Assembly: GCF_035685805.1 (NCBI RefSeq)
Contig: NZ_DASSAB010000030.1
Coordinates: forward strand, 1 to 64,000
Source of the DNA: Dyella_A sp035685805
Lineage (GTDB): Bacteria > Pseudomonadota > Gammaproteobacteria > Xanthomonadales > Rhodanobacteraceae
Length of the DNA stretch: 64,000 nt
Direction of reading: 5' to 3'
Shown piece after piece: positions 1-7,627 of the stretch. The position numbers were made by a program, and so were the translations under genes. The notes under the pieces are model-generated. The model searched no databases and was not told where the DNA came from. It saw nothing but the letters and a program-made list of their open reading frames with translations. Numbering within the stretch: position 1 is the stretch's first letter; each line of letters opens with the position of its first letter.

Positions 1-850
1 GGCGAGTGGCAAGCAGCGAGCGATAGACCAGCGAGGCGAACCAGCCCGGGTCACGCTCGGCCGCGCTGCTGCCATGCAGGCGGCCGCTGCGCGCCAGCAG
101 CCAGCCGGCCGGTGACAGCACGCGCGCCTGCACACCCGTAGGCACCAGCTGCGCCAGCTCGCCGGACAGCACCGCCGAGTAGCGGCGCAATGGGCGCGAC
201 TCGACGGCCTGCCGATCGCCGCCGCTGCTGGCGTCATAGGCGCCGATACCCAGGCGGCTCGGCGCCGGTTGCCTCGGCAGGCGCAGCTCGACCTGGTAGC
301 CGCTGCCGTCCTCCTGCCAGCTCGCGCCAAGCTGATCGGGCAGGCCGGGCACCGGCGGGTCCAGCGGCAATGCCTGCAGCGGCCCCGGTGCCGCGCTGGC
401 CAGCAGGTAGCGCCGCTGGCCGGCGGCGTTGCCGAGGGCGAGAATCAGATGGTCGGCCAGCAGCGCGTTCGCGTCTTCGGCATCGGCGCGGGTGCGGTGG
501 GTGTCGGCCACCTGCGCATGCAGGTAAAAGCCGTCCGCATCCTCGGCCAGCAACAGCTGTCCGCGTCGCGCGAACGGCTGGCTCCATGGCGTCAGCGGTG
601 CCCAGTCGTCGCCGTAGCCGTCGACGGTGATCGGCGTCTCGGCGCGCTGCACGTACCAGGCCCGGCTCCCGTCCGGCAGCGCTTTCCCGATGACGGCGAG
701 GCTGCGCGCCACCGCCCGCGCAGACGCCGTCAGCGCCTGCGCCTGGCCGTCGCGCAGCAGGTTCTCCATCTGCCGCACGTACAGCCAGCCCGCCACCGGC
801 AGGGCCAGTGTGCACAGCGCGACCAGCAGCAGCTTGCGACGCAGGCTCAT
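1..850 (-). CDS. Sensor histidine kinase of the dedicated-sortase type, N-terminal part only
   Basis: The first 283 residues are present and the rest lies beyond the left edge, so neither the HAMP nor the kinase domains can be seen. The protein opens with a basic stretch and a membrane helix (LLLVALCTLALPVAGWL) and continues into a periplasmic region. Around residues 73-200 this contains ITVDGYGDDWAPL, a pattern typical of CBM9/DOMON-like sensor folds. Its ATG overlaps the stop of the preceding gene by four bases (ATGA), making it the last gene of a coupled operon whose first gene is a response regulator. From memory, the N-terminus and its partner resemble the kinase/regulator pair (TIGR03785/TIGR03787) that accompanies proteobacterial sortases. 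No sortase or LPXTG protein is in the window, so that role is inference. Confidence 0.8.
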   Translation of the reverse strand, partial: MSLRRKLLLVALCTLALPVAGWLYVRQMENLLRDGQAQALTASARAVARSLAVIGKALPDGSRAWYVQRAETPITVDGYGDDWAPLTPWSQPFARRGQLLLAEDADGFYLHAQVADTHRTRADAEDANALLADHLILALGNAAGQRRYLLASAAPGPLQALPLDPPVPGLPDQLGASWQEDGSGYQVELRLPRQPAPSRLGIGAYDASSGGDRQAVESRPLRRYSAVLSGELAQLVPTGVQARVLSPAGWLLARSGRLHGSSAAERDPGWFASLVYRSLLATR

Positions 851-2697
851 GGCACAGGGGTCTGCGCGTGCTGAACATCGATGGTGGACTCGACCAGGTC
901 GTCGCACAGCAGCCGCTGCAGCAATGCGCGCAGGGCCGCGGCATCTCCCGCTGGCGTCAGATGGACACCAGCGAGGTTGCTTATGCCGCAGGCGGGGGTG
1001 GTGATCACGGGCACGCCGGCGGCAATTGCCTGCAGCAACGCCCGCGGCGCGTGCTCGACGTGTGCGGGCAATACCACTACGGCAGCGTGAGAGAGCCAAT
1101 CATCGCGATAGTGGCCCTGCTCCAGCGCAATCCCTCTCCACAGCAGAGGGTCGCTGGCAGCGGAGCCGAGGATTCGCAGTCGACACGGCAATCCACGCAG
1201 CGCCTCGGCCAGCTCGCCAGCGCCTTTGCGGGCGAGTGCGCTGGCAGGGAACACCACCAGCGGCGGGTGCACTGCGCCGCGGCTCGCGACGGACGTGGGC
1301 ATGTCCCACGACAGGAGACGCACTGCGAGCCCGGGCGCGCGACTTGACCAGTGTGCTGCAACGTCGGTATGCGCAGTGATCAGTCGGCGCGCGCCGCGCA
1401 GGGCAGCGAGCTCGGCTCGCAGCAGCGCGTCGGGGGCGCGAAAATCTCGCAGTGCGGCACGTGATGTTTCCGGATCGCCAGCGCGCGCGCCGGCCTGGTC
1501 CAGTCGACGCTGGATCTCGTCCATCGGCAGCGCCCTGGCAAGTACGTCATACGTCCGCCCGCCAAGCGCGCCCTGCAGCAGCAGATGAGGCAACAGCCCC
1601 TGATCGACGACAAGATGCGTGTGCTCGGGTCGAAGATCGCGCCCATACGCGCGTGCAAGCCAGCGCTGGCCGTCCAGCACGCTGGCCTGCCGCTTTCCCG
1701 GCTGATTTGCATGCAGGCGCAGCCAGGCCGCGCGGCGCCAGCCGATCCAGACCAGGCGTAGCGCCCTCCATCTCCCGCGACGTACCCGCTCGGGCGAATC
1801 GGCCGTTGTCTTGGCGGGCCGGCGGCGAAGCAGACGTCCAATCGAAGCGTGCGGCGTTATCGGCCGCATCCGCTCGGCGGATCCCGCCTGCGTCTGCAGC
1901 CATCGCTCGAATTCCGGCACAGCGTCATCGAGCAGCCAGGCGGTGCGTGCACGACCCTGATCGGACAGAGACCGGTGCCGGAAGCAGTCGGCCTGGTCGC
2001 AGTTAAGGCAGCTGCGAGCGAGCGCTGAGGTAGACGCCACCGTTGCGGCATTTATCGAACCCGGATTTGTATTGCCCGTCGCTACCCGCAGTGCGAGCAC
2101 CAGCTCGGTGGCGGTCAAGGTCAGCTCGATACGCCACGCCACCGGCGCGCGAATCCGCAGGTCCACGTAATTCCAGAACACGGTCGCATCGAGTGGCTCA
2201 CCTTCCCCCGCACCTGCGCGCATGGAATGCGCATGCCGCTCGATCAGCTCGAAACCCGCGCGGTGGGCGCAGGTCGCAAGCGCATTGGACAGCTGACAGA
2301 TGCCGCCGGCGATGGTGGGAATGATGCAGCCTGCGCGCACTTCGCGCCCCGCCACGAAGCCGCGCGAGCGAGCGGGGCGACCGAGCTGCCGCCAGAAGCT
2401 GAGCGTTTCGCCGGCAGGAATTTCGAGCCCGTCGAATGCCTTCGCCGCCAGGCGCAGGTTGTGCACCTTGCCTGCAGTAAGGATGAACTCGCTCTCCGGC
2501 TCTGACGGCCACAGCGGCGAGCGCCACTGCGCAACCACCGATGCCGCCGCCAGCGTATTGCCGGCGCGCCAGCGTCGGGACCGGCCGCCGAAGCAGCCGC
2601 GCAGACCGTGCAGCAGGACGTGACCCCGTGTGCGCAGCCAGAAGCCAGCTGCCTGCGCGCGTGTCGGCGTCGACCATGCAGGCGCTTGCGGGATCAT
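847..2697 (-). CDS. VanW-domain protein fused to a glycosyltransferase-like domain
   Basis: This is a 616-residue two-part protein. Residues about 75-225 form a VanW domain, with GGICQLSNAL at 131-140 followed by FELIERHAHSM and a later DATV. VanW has no established biochemical activity and is known mainly from Gram-positive glycopeptide-resistance clusters. Residues about 480-616 resemble the C-terminal half of a GT-B glycosyltransferase (HAPRALLQAIAAGVPVITTP). Between them lies a cysteine cluster, C230-x2-C233-x4-C238 with H241. The ATG at 2697 was chosen because it overlaps the previous stop as ATGA; a longer in-frame extension would run antiframe through the neighbouring gene. Placement between a secreted protein and a sensor kinase suggests an envelope role, perhaps glycan recognition or attachment. 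Function is unproven. Confidence 0.8.
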   Translation of the reverse strand: MIPQAPAWSTPTRAQAAGFWLRTRGHVLLHGLRGCFGGRSRRWRAGNTLAAASVVAQWRSPLWPSEPESEFILTAGKVHNLRLAAKAFDGLEIPAGETLSFWRQLGRPARSRGFVAGREVRAGCIIPTIAGGICQLSNALATCAHRAGFELIERHAHSMRAGAGEGEPLDATVFWNYVDLRIRAPVAWRIELTLTATELVLALRVATGNTNPGSINAATVASTSALARSCLNCDQADCFRHRSLSDQGRARTAWLLDDAVPEFERWLQTQAGSAERMRPITPHASIGRLLRRRPAKTTADSPERVRRGRWRALRLVWIGWRRAAWLRLHANQPGKRQASVLDGQRWLARAYGRDLRPEHTHLVVDQGLLPHLLLQGALGGRTYDVLARALPMDEIQRRLDQAGARAGDPETSRAALRDFRAPDALLRAELAALRGARRLITAHTDVAAHWSSRAPGLAVRLLSWDMPTSVASRGAVHPPLVVFPASALARKGAGELAEALRGLPCRLRILGSAASDPLLWRGIALEQGHYRDDWLSHAAVVVLPAHVEHAPRALLQAIAAGVPVITTPACGISNLAGVHLTPAGDAAALRALLQRLLCDDLVESTIDVQHAQTPVP

Positions 2698-3260
2698 CTG
2701 GCGTTCTTGGAATCCGTGCGATAGCGCGACGCCACCACCACCCGGAAGAAGTCGGCGAGCAAGGCCGCGGCGCCGGGATCGCCATCGTCGAAGCTCATCG
2801 ACCAGCTCAGGCGCGCGCGTGCACGCTTGCCCGGCTCGCAGAACACCAGGATGTCGTCGATCCGGTCGCTGCCCTGGTAGAGCGAGGCCTTGCACGCCAT
2901 CGTCGGGTGCCTCACCTCCAGGCGCGACACGGTGCCGTTGGGATCGAGCTGGAGATAGCGCTTGCGATCGGTCTGCACCTCGTCGTCGAGCGTCGCCAGC
3001 TTGCTCGGCCATACGTTGAGCACCATCACGCGTTGCGGCTTGCCGCTCCACTCGCCCTGGTACAACACCGCATCGACCCCGATGGCGCGGGCATAGGTGC
3101 AGCAGTCGCGCGTCCAGCCGGGTGGGGTGGCGGCAGCCACCGTCCACGCCGGCACGTTGCCGTCGCGCGCGCCCCGGGCAAGCTCGTCATTGGGCGCGGT
3201 TGCCGCTTGAGTCAGTGCCGCGACGCCGGCCAGCGCCAGCAGCACGAGCGCGCGCGGCAT
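2694..3260 (-). CDS. Secreted protein of unknown function in the sensor-kinase operon
   Basis: The 188-residue product begins with a clear Sec signal peptide (LVLLALAGVAALTQA), giving a mature exported protein of about 170 residues. It has four cysteines, two adjacent (RDCCTYA), one in MACKASLY and one in VFCEPG, so disulfides are plausible in the periplasm. I recognise no family. Its ATG sits inside the TGATG stop/start junction with the response regulator, and its TGA overlaps the start of the VanW protein by four bases, so translation is probably coupled along the operon. Context points to a periplasmic accessory of the signalling system, but that is inference. Confidence 0.8.
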   Translation of the reverse strand: MPRALVLLALAGVAALTQAATAPNDELARGARDGNVPAWTVAAATPPGWTRDCCTYARAIGVDAVLYQGEWSGKPQRVMVLNVWPSKLATLDDEVQTDRKRYLQLDPNGTVSRLEVRHPTMACKASLYQGSDRIDDILVFCEPGKRARARLSWSMSFDDGDPGAAALLADFFRVVVASRYRTDSKNAR

Positions 3261-3949
3261 CAGGGCTTCCACCGGTAGCCCACGCCGTGCACAGTTTCGA
3301 TGGCATCGAACTCCGGCGCCACCGCGATGAACTTCTTGCGGATGCGCTTGATGTGCGAGGTGATGGTGGCGTCGTCCACCACCAGCTCGGCCTCGCGCAT
3401 CAGCTGGTCGCGGTTCTTCACGTGGCCGGGGAAGCGCACCAGCGTATGCACCATCCAGAACTCGGTGACGGTGAGCGGTATCTCCTCGCCGTTCCAGGTG
3501 ATGCGCATGCGCTCGGATTCGAGCTTGAGCGGGCCGTGCTCGATCACCGTCTCGCTCGCCGCCGGCGCCTGCAGCGAGGCGATGCGCCGAAACAGCGCGG
3601 CGATGCGCGCGGCCAGCTGATGCAGGCTGGTGTCCTTGCTGAGGTAATCGTCCGCGCCCAGGCGCAGGCCGGAGATCACGTCGAAGTCCGAGTCGCGTGC
3701 GGTGAGGAAGATGATCGGCAGCGTGGCCGACTTCGCCCGCAGTTCGCGGCACAGGTCGAAACCGCCTTCGGGCTCGTCGCCCAGGCCGATGTCGATGATC
3801 ACCAGCTCCGGCAGGCGCATCGCGAAGGCGCTGGAGGCGTCCTGTCGCGAGCCGTAGCCGCGGGTGTCGTAGCCAAAGCGGTTCAATGCCTCGACGTAGT
3901 TGGCGCGGATCAGCGGTTCGTCTTCGACGATGGCGATGCTGCGGCCCAT
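3260..3949 (-). CDS. DNA-binding response regulator, OmpR-type, dedicated-sortase family
   Basis: A 229-residue regulator with an N-terminal receiver (acidic pocket VEDEP, phospho-acceptor Asp in IIDIGLGDE, conserved Thr/Lys in FLTARDSD and DYLSKD). The C-terminal winged helix ends in the usual GVGYRW. The receiver has an insertion after the phospho-acceptor (GDEPEGGFDLC) that I recall from the proteobacterial sortase-associated regulator family (TIGR03787). It is the first gene of the minus-strand operon that ends in its likely partner kinase at 1-850. The start at 3949 follows a purine-rich AGGAAG about eight bases upstream. Regulatory targets cannot be told from this window. Confidence 0.9.
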   Translation of the reverse strand: MGRSIAIVEDEPLIRANYVEALNRFGYDTRGYGSRQDASSAFAMRLPELVIIDIGLGDEPEGGFDLCRELRAKSATLPIIFLTARDSDFDVISGLRLGADDYLSKDTSLHQLAARIAALFRRIASLQAPAASETVIEHGPLKLESERMRITWNGEEIPLTVTEFWMVHTLVRFPGHVKNRDQLMREAELVVDDATITSHIKRIRKKFIAVAPEFDAIETVHGVGYRWKP

Positions 3950-4141
3950 GGGACTTCCTTGGCGTGGCGTGGTGGGTGGCGCGCAGCGTGCTATGCGCAA
4001 CCGGGCGAAGCAAGCCACCGGGAGCCGCTGCCCGCAATTTGCCCCAAGCCATCGCTCTGCGCGCCGCAACGGGTCCCCGGCTGCGCCGCTGGCGGGCGCC
4101 TCATGGCCATCACCGCCCCCACTCCTCCGAGAGGTCCGACC

Positions 4142-4261
4142 ATGGCCCGCGCGCCCACCGACCCTGCTGCTGCCAATGCCGAGTTGCATGCCTTTGAACC
4201 GCTGCGCGTGTCGCTGGCGATCGGTGCCCTGCTGCTGGGCCTGTTGATGGGCCTGCACTAG
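4142..4261 (+). CDS. Possible 39-residue single-span membrane protein
   Basis: A short ORF preceded by GAGAGG seven bases before its ATG. It encodes a hydrophilic N-terminus of about 20 residues and then one hydrophobic helix (LRVSLAIGALLLGLLMGL) ending two residues before the stop. The layout fits a small bitopic membrane protein. It lies divergent to the response-regulator operon, and a second small ORF starts 11 bases later. No family is recognised. Support rests on the ribosome site, the helix and the downstream terminator; without homologs it could still be chance. Confidence 0.45.
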   Translation: MARAPTDPAAANAELHAFEPLRVSLAIGALLLGLLMGLH

Positions 4262-4272
4262 GAGCCCTGCTG

Positions 4273-4410
4273 ATGACATTGCACCGCCCACTCCCGTTCG
4301 CCTGCGTCACCGATGCCATGGATGACATCGCCGCCCCCTTCGCCACCACACAGGGAAGCGTGGTGGCGCCGGGCTCGCACGAGCCTGATCCAGACTGGCA
4401 ACCGCTTTAG
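4273..4410 (+). CDS. Possible 45-residue small protein, second of a tandem pair
   Basis: The ATG at 4273 has AGGAG eight bases upstream, overlapping the end of the preceding small ORF, so the two would be co-translated. The product is soluble and acidic towards its end (HEPDPDWQPL) with no recognisable family. The coding sequence contains a perfect nine-base inverted repeat (CGCCACCAC at 4341-4349 with GTGGTGGCG at 4360-4368). A strong intrinsic terminator follows 53 bases after the stop, consistent with a transcript ending here. Confidence 0.4.
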   Translation: MTLHRPLPFACVTDAMDDIAAPFATTQGSVVAPGSHEPDPDWQPL

Positions 4411-4463
4411 CGCCGCGCGAGCGGTTGCGGCGTGTTCTTCCCCGACCTTCATGGCCGTTCCTT

Positions 4464-4490
4464 TTCCCCTCCTCCCGAGGGGAATTTTTT
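4464..4490 (+). terminator. Rho-independent terminator after the two small ORFs
   Basis: An eight-base stem, TTCCCCTC with GAGGGGAA, with a five-base loop is followed directly by TTTTTT. The T-run lies only on the plus side, so it terminates plus-strand transcription, which supports a real transcript through the small ORFs at 4142-4410. Confidence 0.75.
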
Positions 4491-4658
4491 GCCCGGCGCA
4501 GGAAAATACTGAACAGCCGGGAACCATCGCCGTCCGACGCGGCTCCAATGCTTCGAGTGGCGTCGCGCCATTGCCGTGGAAACCGCCGTGGCGCGCTGGT
4601 TGGCGCAGCGGCGGGCGGCGCCCACTCTGGTGATCTCCCCTGACGTCCGACGACGTTT
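4491..4658 (+). other. Non-coding stretch between two plus-strand terminators, possible small RNA
   Basis: About 170 bases lie between the terminator at 4464-4490 and a second plus-strand terminator at 4659-4691. No convincing ORF is present. A second terminator implies a separate transcript starting inside this stretch, or read-through. I could not match it to 6S, SRP, tmRNA, RNase P or a common riboswitch by eye. The nine-base string CGTCCGACG occurs twice, near each end. Confidence 0.3.
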
Positions 4659-4691
4659 GTCCCGGTGCCACGTGGCTCCGGGACTTTTTTT
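4659..4691 (+). terminator. Second plus-strand intrinsic terminator
   Basis: GTCCCGG (4659-4665) pairs with CCGGGAC (4678-4684) around a 12-base loop that itself contains a CACGTG palindrome, and seven T follow. The T-run is only on the plus strand, so it does not serve rpe, which ends at 4708 on the minus strand. Confidence 0.7.
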
Positions 4692-4707
4692 GCCGGTAGC
4701 GCGACGG

Positions 4708-5376
4708 TCAGCCGATCGCGGCACGCATCGCGGCGATGGCCGCGGCGTAGTCCGGCGTGTTGAAGATGGCCGAGCCGGCAACGAAGGTGTCGGCACCGGC
4801 CGCCGCGATGGCGCCGATGTTGTCCGCGCTGACGCCACCGTCCACTTCCAGCCGGATCGCGCGGCCGCTGTCGTCGATGCGACGACGCACCTCGCGCAGC
4901 TTGTCCAGCGCGGAGGGGATGAACTTCTGTCCGCCGAAGCCCGGGTTCACCGACATCAGCAGCACGAAGTCGAGCTTGTCCAGCACGTGGTCGAGCCAGC
5001 TCAGCGGCGTGGCCGGATTGAACACCAGGCCGGCCTGGCAGCCGGCGTCCTTGATCAGGCCGATGGTGCGATCGACGTGCTCGCTGGCTTCCGGATGGAA
5101 GCTGATCGAGTTGGCGCCGGCATTGGCGAAATCCGGCACGATGCGGTCGACCGGCTTGACCATCAGGTGCACGTCGATGTGCGCGCTGATGCCGTAGTCG
5201 CGCAGCGCCTTGAGCACCATCGGGCCCATCGTGAGGTTGGGCACGTAATGGTTGTCCATCACGTCGAAGTGGACCCAGTCGCCGCCGGCGGCGAGCACCT
5301 TGGCGGTGTCCTCGCCGAGCCGGGCGAAGTCGGCCGAGAGGATGGACGGAGCGATGATGGGAGCCTGCTTGCTCAT
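4708..5376 (-). CDS. rpe: Ribulose-phosphate 3-epimerase
   Basis: The 222-residue enzyme interconverts ribulose 5-phosphate and xylulose 5-phosphate in the pentose phosphate pathway. It shows the family's TIM-barrel landmarks: the opening IAPSILSADF, the metal-site strand HFDVMDNHYVPN, HLMV, the loop MSVNPGFGGQKF, and the C-terminal phosphate grip VDGGV followed by VAGSAIF. Length matches the family. The start at 5376 (MSKQAP) puts the conserved Ser-Ile-Leu motif at the usual distance. It is transcribed alone or with upstream genes; 113 bases separate it from djlA. Confidence 0.96.
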   Translation of the reverse strand: MSKQAPIIAPSILSADFARLGEDTAKVLAAGGDWVHFDVMDNHYVPNLTMGPMVLKALRDYGISAHIDVHLMVKPVDRIVPDFANAGANSISFHPEASEHVDRTIGLIKDAGCQAGLVFNPATPLSWLDHVLDKLDFVLLMSVNPGFGGQKFIPSALDKLREVRRRIDDSGRAIRLEVDGGVSADNIGAIAAAGADTFVAGSAIFNTPDYAAAIAAMRAAIG

Positions 5377-5489
5377 GCCGTGACCTGTGTGGTGTGGGGT
5401 TGCAGCCGGCCGCCCGGAGAACACTGCAGCGGCGACGGACGGTGATTGGATCGCCGGCGCCGCGGGGCGACCGGCACGATCGGGCGCGG

Positions 5490-6290
5490 TTACTTGAAGC
5501 CCTTCTCGGCCTTGATCCGCTCGTAGGCGGCATTGATCTCGCTGGCGCGCGACTCGGCGCGCTTGCGCATGTCTTCGGGCAGGTCGCCCAGGCGATCGGG
5601 GTGATGCTCGGAAATCAGCTTGCGATACGCGCGCTTGATCGCGCGCTCGTCGGCATCGCGGCCGATGCCGAGCACGGTGTAGGGATCGGGCCCGCCGGTG
5701 GAGCGATGCGGCGGCACGTAGCCGCCGTTGCCCGCGCCGCCGCGGGGGCCGCTGCCGGCGTTCCAGGCATAGCCCTTCATCGCCATCAGCGCCATCAGTT
5801 CCATGTCGCTGATGCGCATGGCAAAGGCCAGCTGGCGCAGGATCGCCATCTTCTCCGGCGGCGGATTGCCCTCGGCGAGCACGGTTTCGATCACCACGTC
5901 CAGCACCGGGAAGGCGTGGTCGCGGCGCAGGCCCACCCAGTCACGCAGGCCGTTGATCGCGGGGGCCACGTCGAACTCCGGCTGCTTGCCGGCGTTGAAG
6001 CTGGAAATGGCTTCCTGCCGTTGCGCCGGCTCCAGGCCCATGCGCGCCATCAGCCGCTCGGCCACGGCGATCTCCGCCGGCGACACGCGGCCGTCGCTCT
6101 TGGCCACCGCGCCGAGCAGCGCGAACAGCGGGCGAATGAACCCGCCGGCCTCGGGAATGGCACTGCGGCGCTGGGTGTAGCGCATGTTGTCCAGCACGAA
6201 GCCGATCAGCGCGCCGACCACCGCACCGGGCAGGCCGCGGCCGATGAACAACCCGATCACCGCGAACCAGAAGGTGTAGGTGTAGCTCAT
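5490..6290 (-). CDS. djlA: DnaJ-like membrane co-chaperone DjlA
   Basis: The 266-residue protein has an N-terminal membrane segment with glycines (FWFAVIGLFIGRGLPGAVVG), a central TerB-like helical domain (about 50-170), a glycine-rich linker and a C-terminal J domain (about 200-266) with HPD in ISEHHPDRLG. This order is typical of DjlA, which anchors DnaK partners at the inner membrane. The ATG at 6290 overlaps the stop of the cytochrome gene by four bases, so the two are coupled. In E. coli the protein affects the Rcs envelope response; that is family knowledge only. Confidence 0.92.
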   Translation of the reverse strand: MSYTYTFWFAVIGLFIGRGLPGAVVGALIGFVLDNMRYTQRRSAIPEAGGFIRPLFALLGAVAKSDGRVSPAEIAVAERLMARMGLEPAQRQEAISSFNAGKQPEFDVAPAINGLRDWVGLRRDHAFPVLDVVIETVLAEGNPPPEKMAILRQLAFAMRISDMELMALMAMKGYAWNAGSGPRGGAGNGGYVPPHRSTGGPDPYTVLGIGRDADERAIKRAYRKLISEHHPDRLGDLPEDMRKRAESRASEINAAYERIKAEKGFK

Positions 6291-6595
6291 GGTTGAGCCA
6301 CCGGGGTCTGCGCGCTGTACCACTGGGCCAGCGCGTCGAGTTCGGCGTCGCTGACCGGGCCGATGGCCGCACGCATGATCGGCACGTCGCGGCTGCCGTC
6401 ACGGTAGTGGGCGAGCGCCGTGCGCAGATATTCCAGCCGCTGGCCGGCCAGGTTCGGCGCACCGGGTATCTGCGCCATGCCGCGCTCGCCGTGGCAAGCG
6501 GCGCAGAGCCCGAGACGGGCGGGTTTGTCAGGCATCGCGGCCCGGGCGGGCGCCACAGCGGCCAGGCACAGCGCCGCGATCAGTACGGTTCGCAT
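6287..6595 (-). CDS. Small periplasmic c-type cytochrome
   Basis: This 102-residue protein has a signal peptide (MRTVLIAALCLAAVAPARA) followed by one haem-binding site CAACH near residue 35. The rest fits a class I cytochrome c fold of the cytochrome c553/c5 type, with a candidate Met ligand in PIMRAAI. It probably shuttles electrons in the periplasm, though no partner oxidase is nearby. It overlaps djlA (ATGA), which suggests co-expression rather than a shared pathway. The start at 6595 was chosen over an upstream Met because it gives a standard signal peptide. Confidence 0.88.
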   Translation of the reverse strand: MRTVLIAALCLAAVAPARAAMPDKPARLGLCAACHGERGMAQIPGAPNLAGQRLEYLRTALAHYRDGSRDVPIMRAAIGPVSDAELDALAQWYSAQTPVAQP

Positions 6596-6669
6596 CGGCA
6601 ACACACGGCATGAAAGACGCGCCAGTCTAACAGCGGCCCCGACGGCCGCGGCCGGGCAGGTGCTGCCGT

Positions 6670-6675
6670 TACACT
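6670..6675 (+). promoter_or_regulatory. Likely -10 box for purC
   Basis: TACACT followed by ATG, about 31 bases before the chosen GTG start of purC. The same box occurs upstream of the GIY-YIG gene. No good -35 is visible. Confidence 0.45.
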
Positions 6676-6705
6676 ATGCCGCGCTGCCCGACCGGAACCG
6701 ACCCC

Positions 6706-7602
6706 GTGCCCACTACCCTGCTGCAATCGAACCTGCCCGGCCTGGAATTGATCCACCGCGGCAAGGTCCGCGACGTATACGCGCTCGACGCGGAGCGTCT
6801 GCTGATCGTCGCCACCGACCGCCTGTCCGCCTTCGACGTGGTGTTGCCCGATCCGATCCCCGGCAAGGGCGAGATGCTGACGCAGATCTCCAATTTCTGG
6901 TTTGCGAAGACCGCGCACCTGGTGCCCAACCACCTGCTCGACGTGCCGCTGGCCGAGGTGCTGCCGCCCGGCACCGATCTGGCCCTGTACGCGAAGCGCG
7001 CCGTGGTCACGCGGCGGCTCAAGCCGGTGCCGGTGGAGGCGATCGCCCGGGGTTACCTGATCGGCTCGGGCTGGAAGGACTACCAGCGCACCGGCGCCGT
7101 CTGCGGCATCGCGCTGCCGCCCGCGCTGAAGCAGGCGCAGCAATTGCCGGAGCCGATCTTCACGCCGTCGACCAAGGCCGCCGTGGGCGACCACGACGAG
7201 AACGTTTCCTTCGAGGCGGTGGTGGACGCGGTCGGGCACGAGCTGGCCGTGAAGGTGCGCGACGCCACGCTGGCGATCTACCGCTGGGCCGCCGCCTACG
7301 CCGCCGAGCGCGGCATCATCCTGGCCGACACCAAGCTCGAGTTCGGCACCGATCCGGGCGGCACGCTGTACGTGATGGACGAAATGCTTACGCCGGACTC
7401 CTCGCGCTACTGGCCGGCCGACCAGTACCAGATCGGCCTCAGCCCGCCCAGCTACGACAAGCAATTCGTGCGCGACTATCTGGAGACGCTGGACTGGAAC
7501 AAGACCGCGCCGGGCCCGCACGTGCCGGCCGAGGTGATCGCCGGCACCTCCGCCAAGTACGCCGAAGCGCTGCAGCGCCTGGCCGGCATCCGGCTCGACT
7601 GA
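6706..7602 (+). CDS. purC: Phosphoribosylaminoimidazole-succinocarboxamide synthase (SAICAR synthase)
   Basis: The 298-residue enzyme joins CAIR and aspartate using ATP in de novo purine synthesis. Family marks are HRGKVRDVY near the N-terminus, TDRLSAFDVVLPDPIPGKG, the ARGYLIGSGW motif and TKLEFG for substrate and metal binding. It is of the longer type (about 300 residues, as in yeast and Xanthomonas) rather than the 240-residue E. coli type. GTG at 6706 is preferred over an upstream ATG at 6676 because that ATG falls at the probable -10/transcription start and the homologous N-terminus begins PTTLLQ. A DUF962 gene follows after 25 bases. Confidence 0.95.
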   Translation: MPTTLLQSNLPGLELIHRGKVRDVYALDAERLLIVATDRLSAFDVVLPDPIPGKGEMLTQISNFWFAKTAHLVPNHLLDVPLAEVLPPGTDLALYAKRAVVTRRLKPVPVEAIARGYLIGSGWKDYQRTGAVCGIALPPALKQAQQLPEPIFTPSTKAAVGDHDENVSFEAVVDAVGHELAVKVRDATLAIYRWAAAYAAERGIILADTKLEFGTDPGGTLYVMDEMLTPDSSRYWPADQYQIGLSPPSYDKQFVRDYLETLDWNKTAPGPHVPAEVIAGTSAKYAEALQRLAGIRLD

Positions 7603-7627
7603 GCCGACCCCGACCGGAGGCAACGCC

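Noticed and set aside
2698..3147. A 150-codon N-terminal extension of the VanW gene
   Set aside because: It would lie antiframe across the well-supported secreted protein gene, and the ATGA overlap at 2697 is the natural start.
4258..4452. 64-codon minus-strand ORF with an AAAGGAA ribosome site, possibly an attenuation leader peptide
   Set aside because: It has only two Trp, no run of one regulatory amino acid, no biosynthetic gene behind it, and it is antisense to the better-supported small ORFs.
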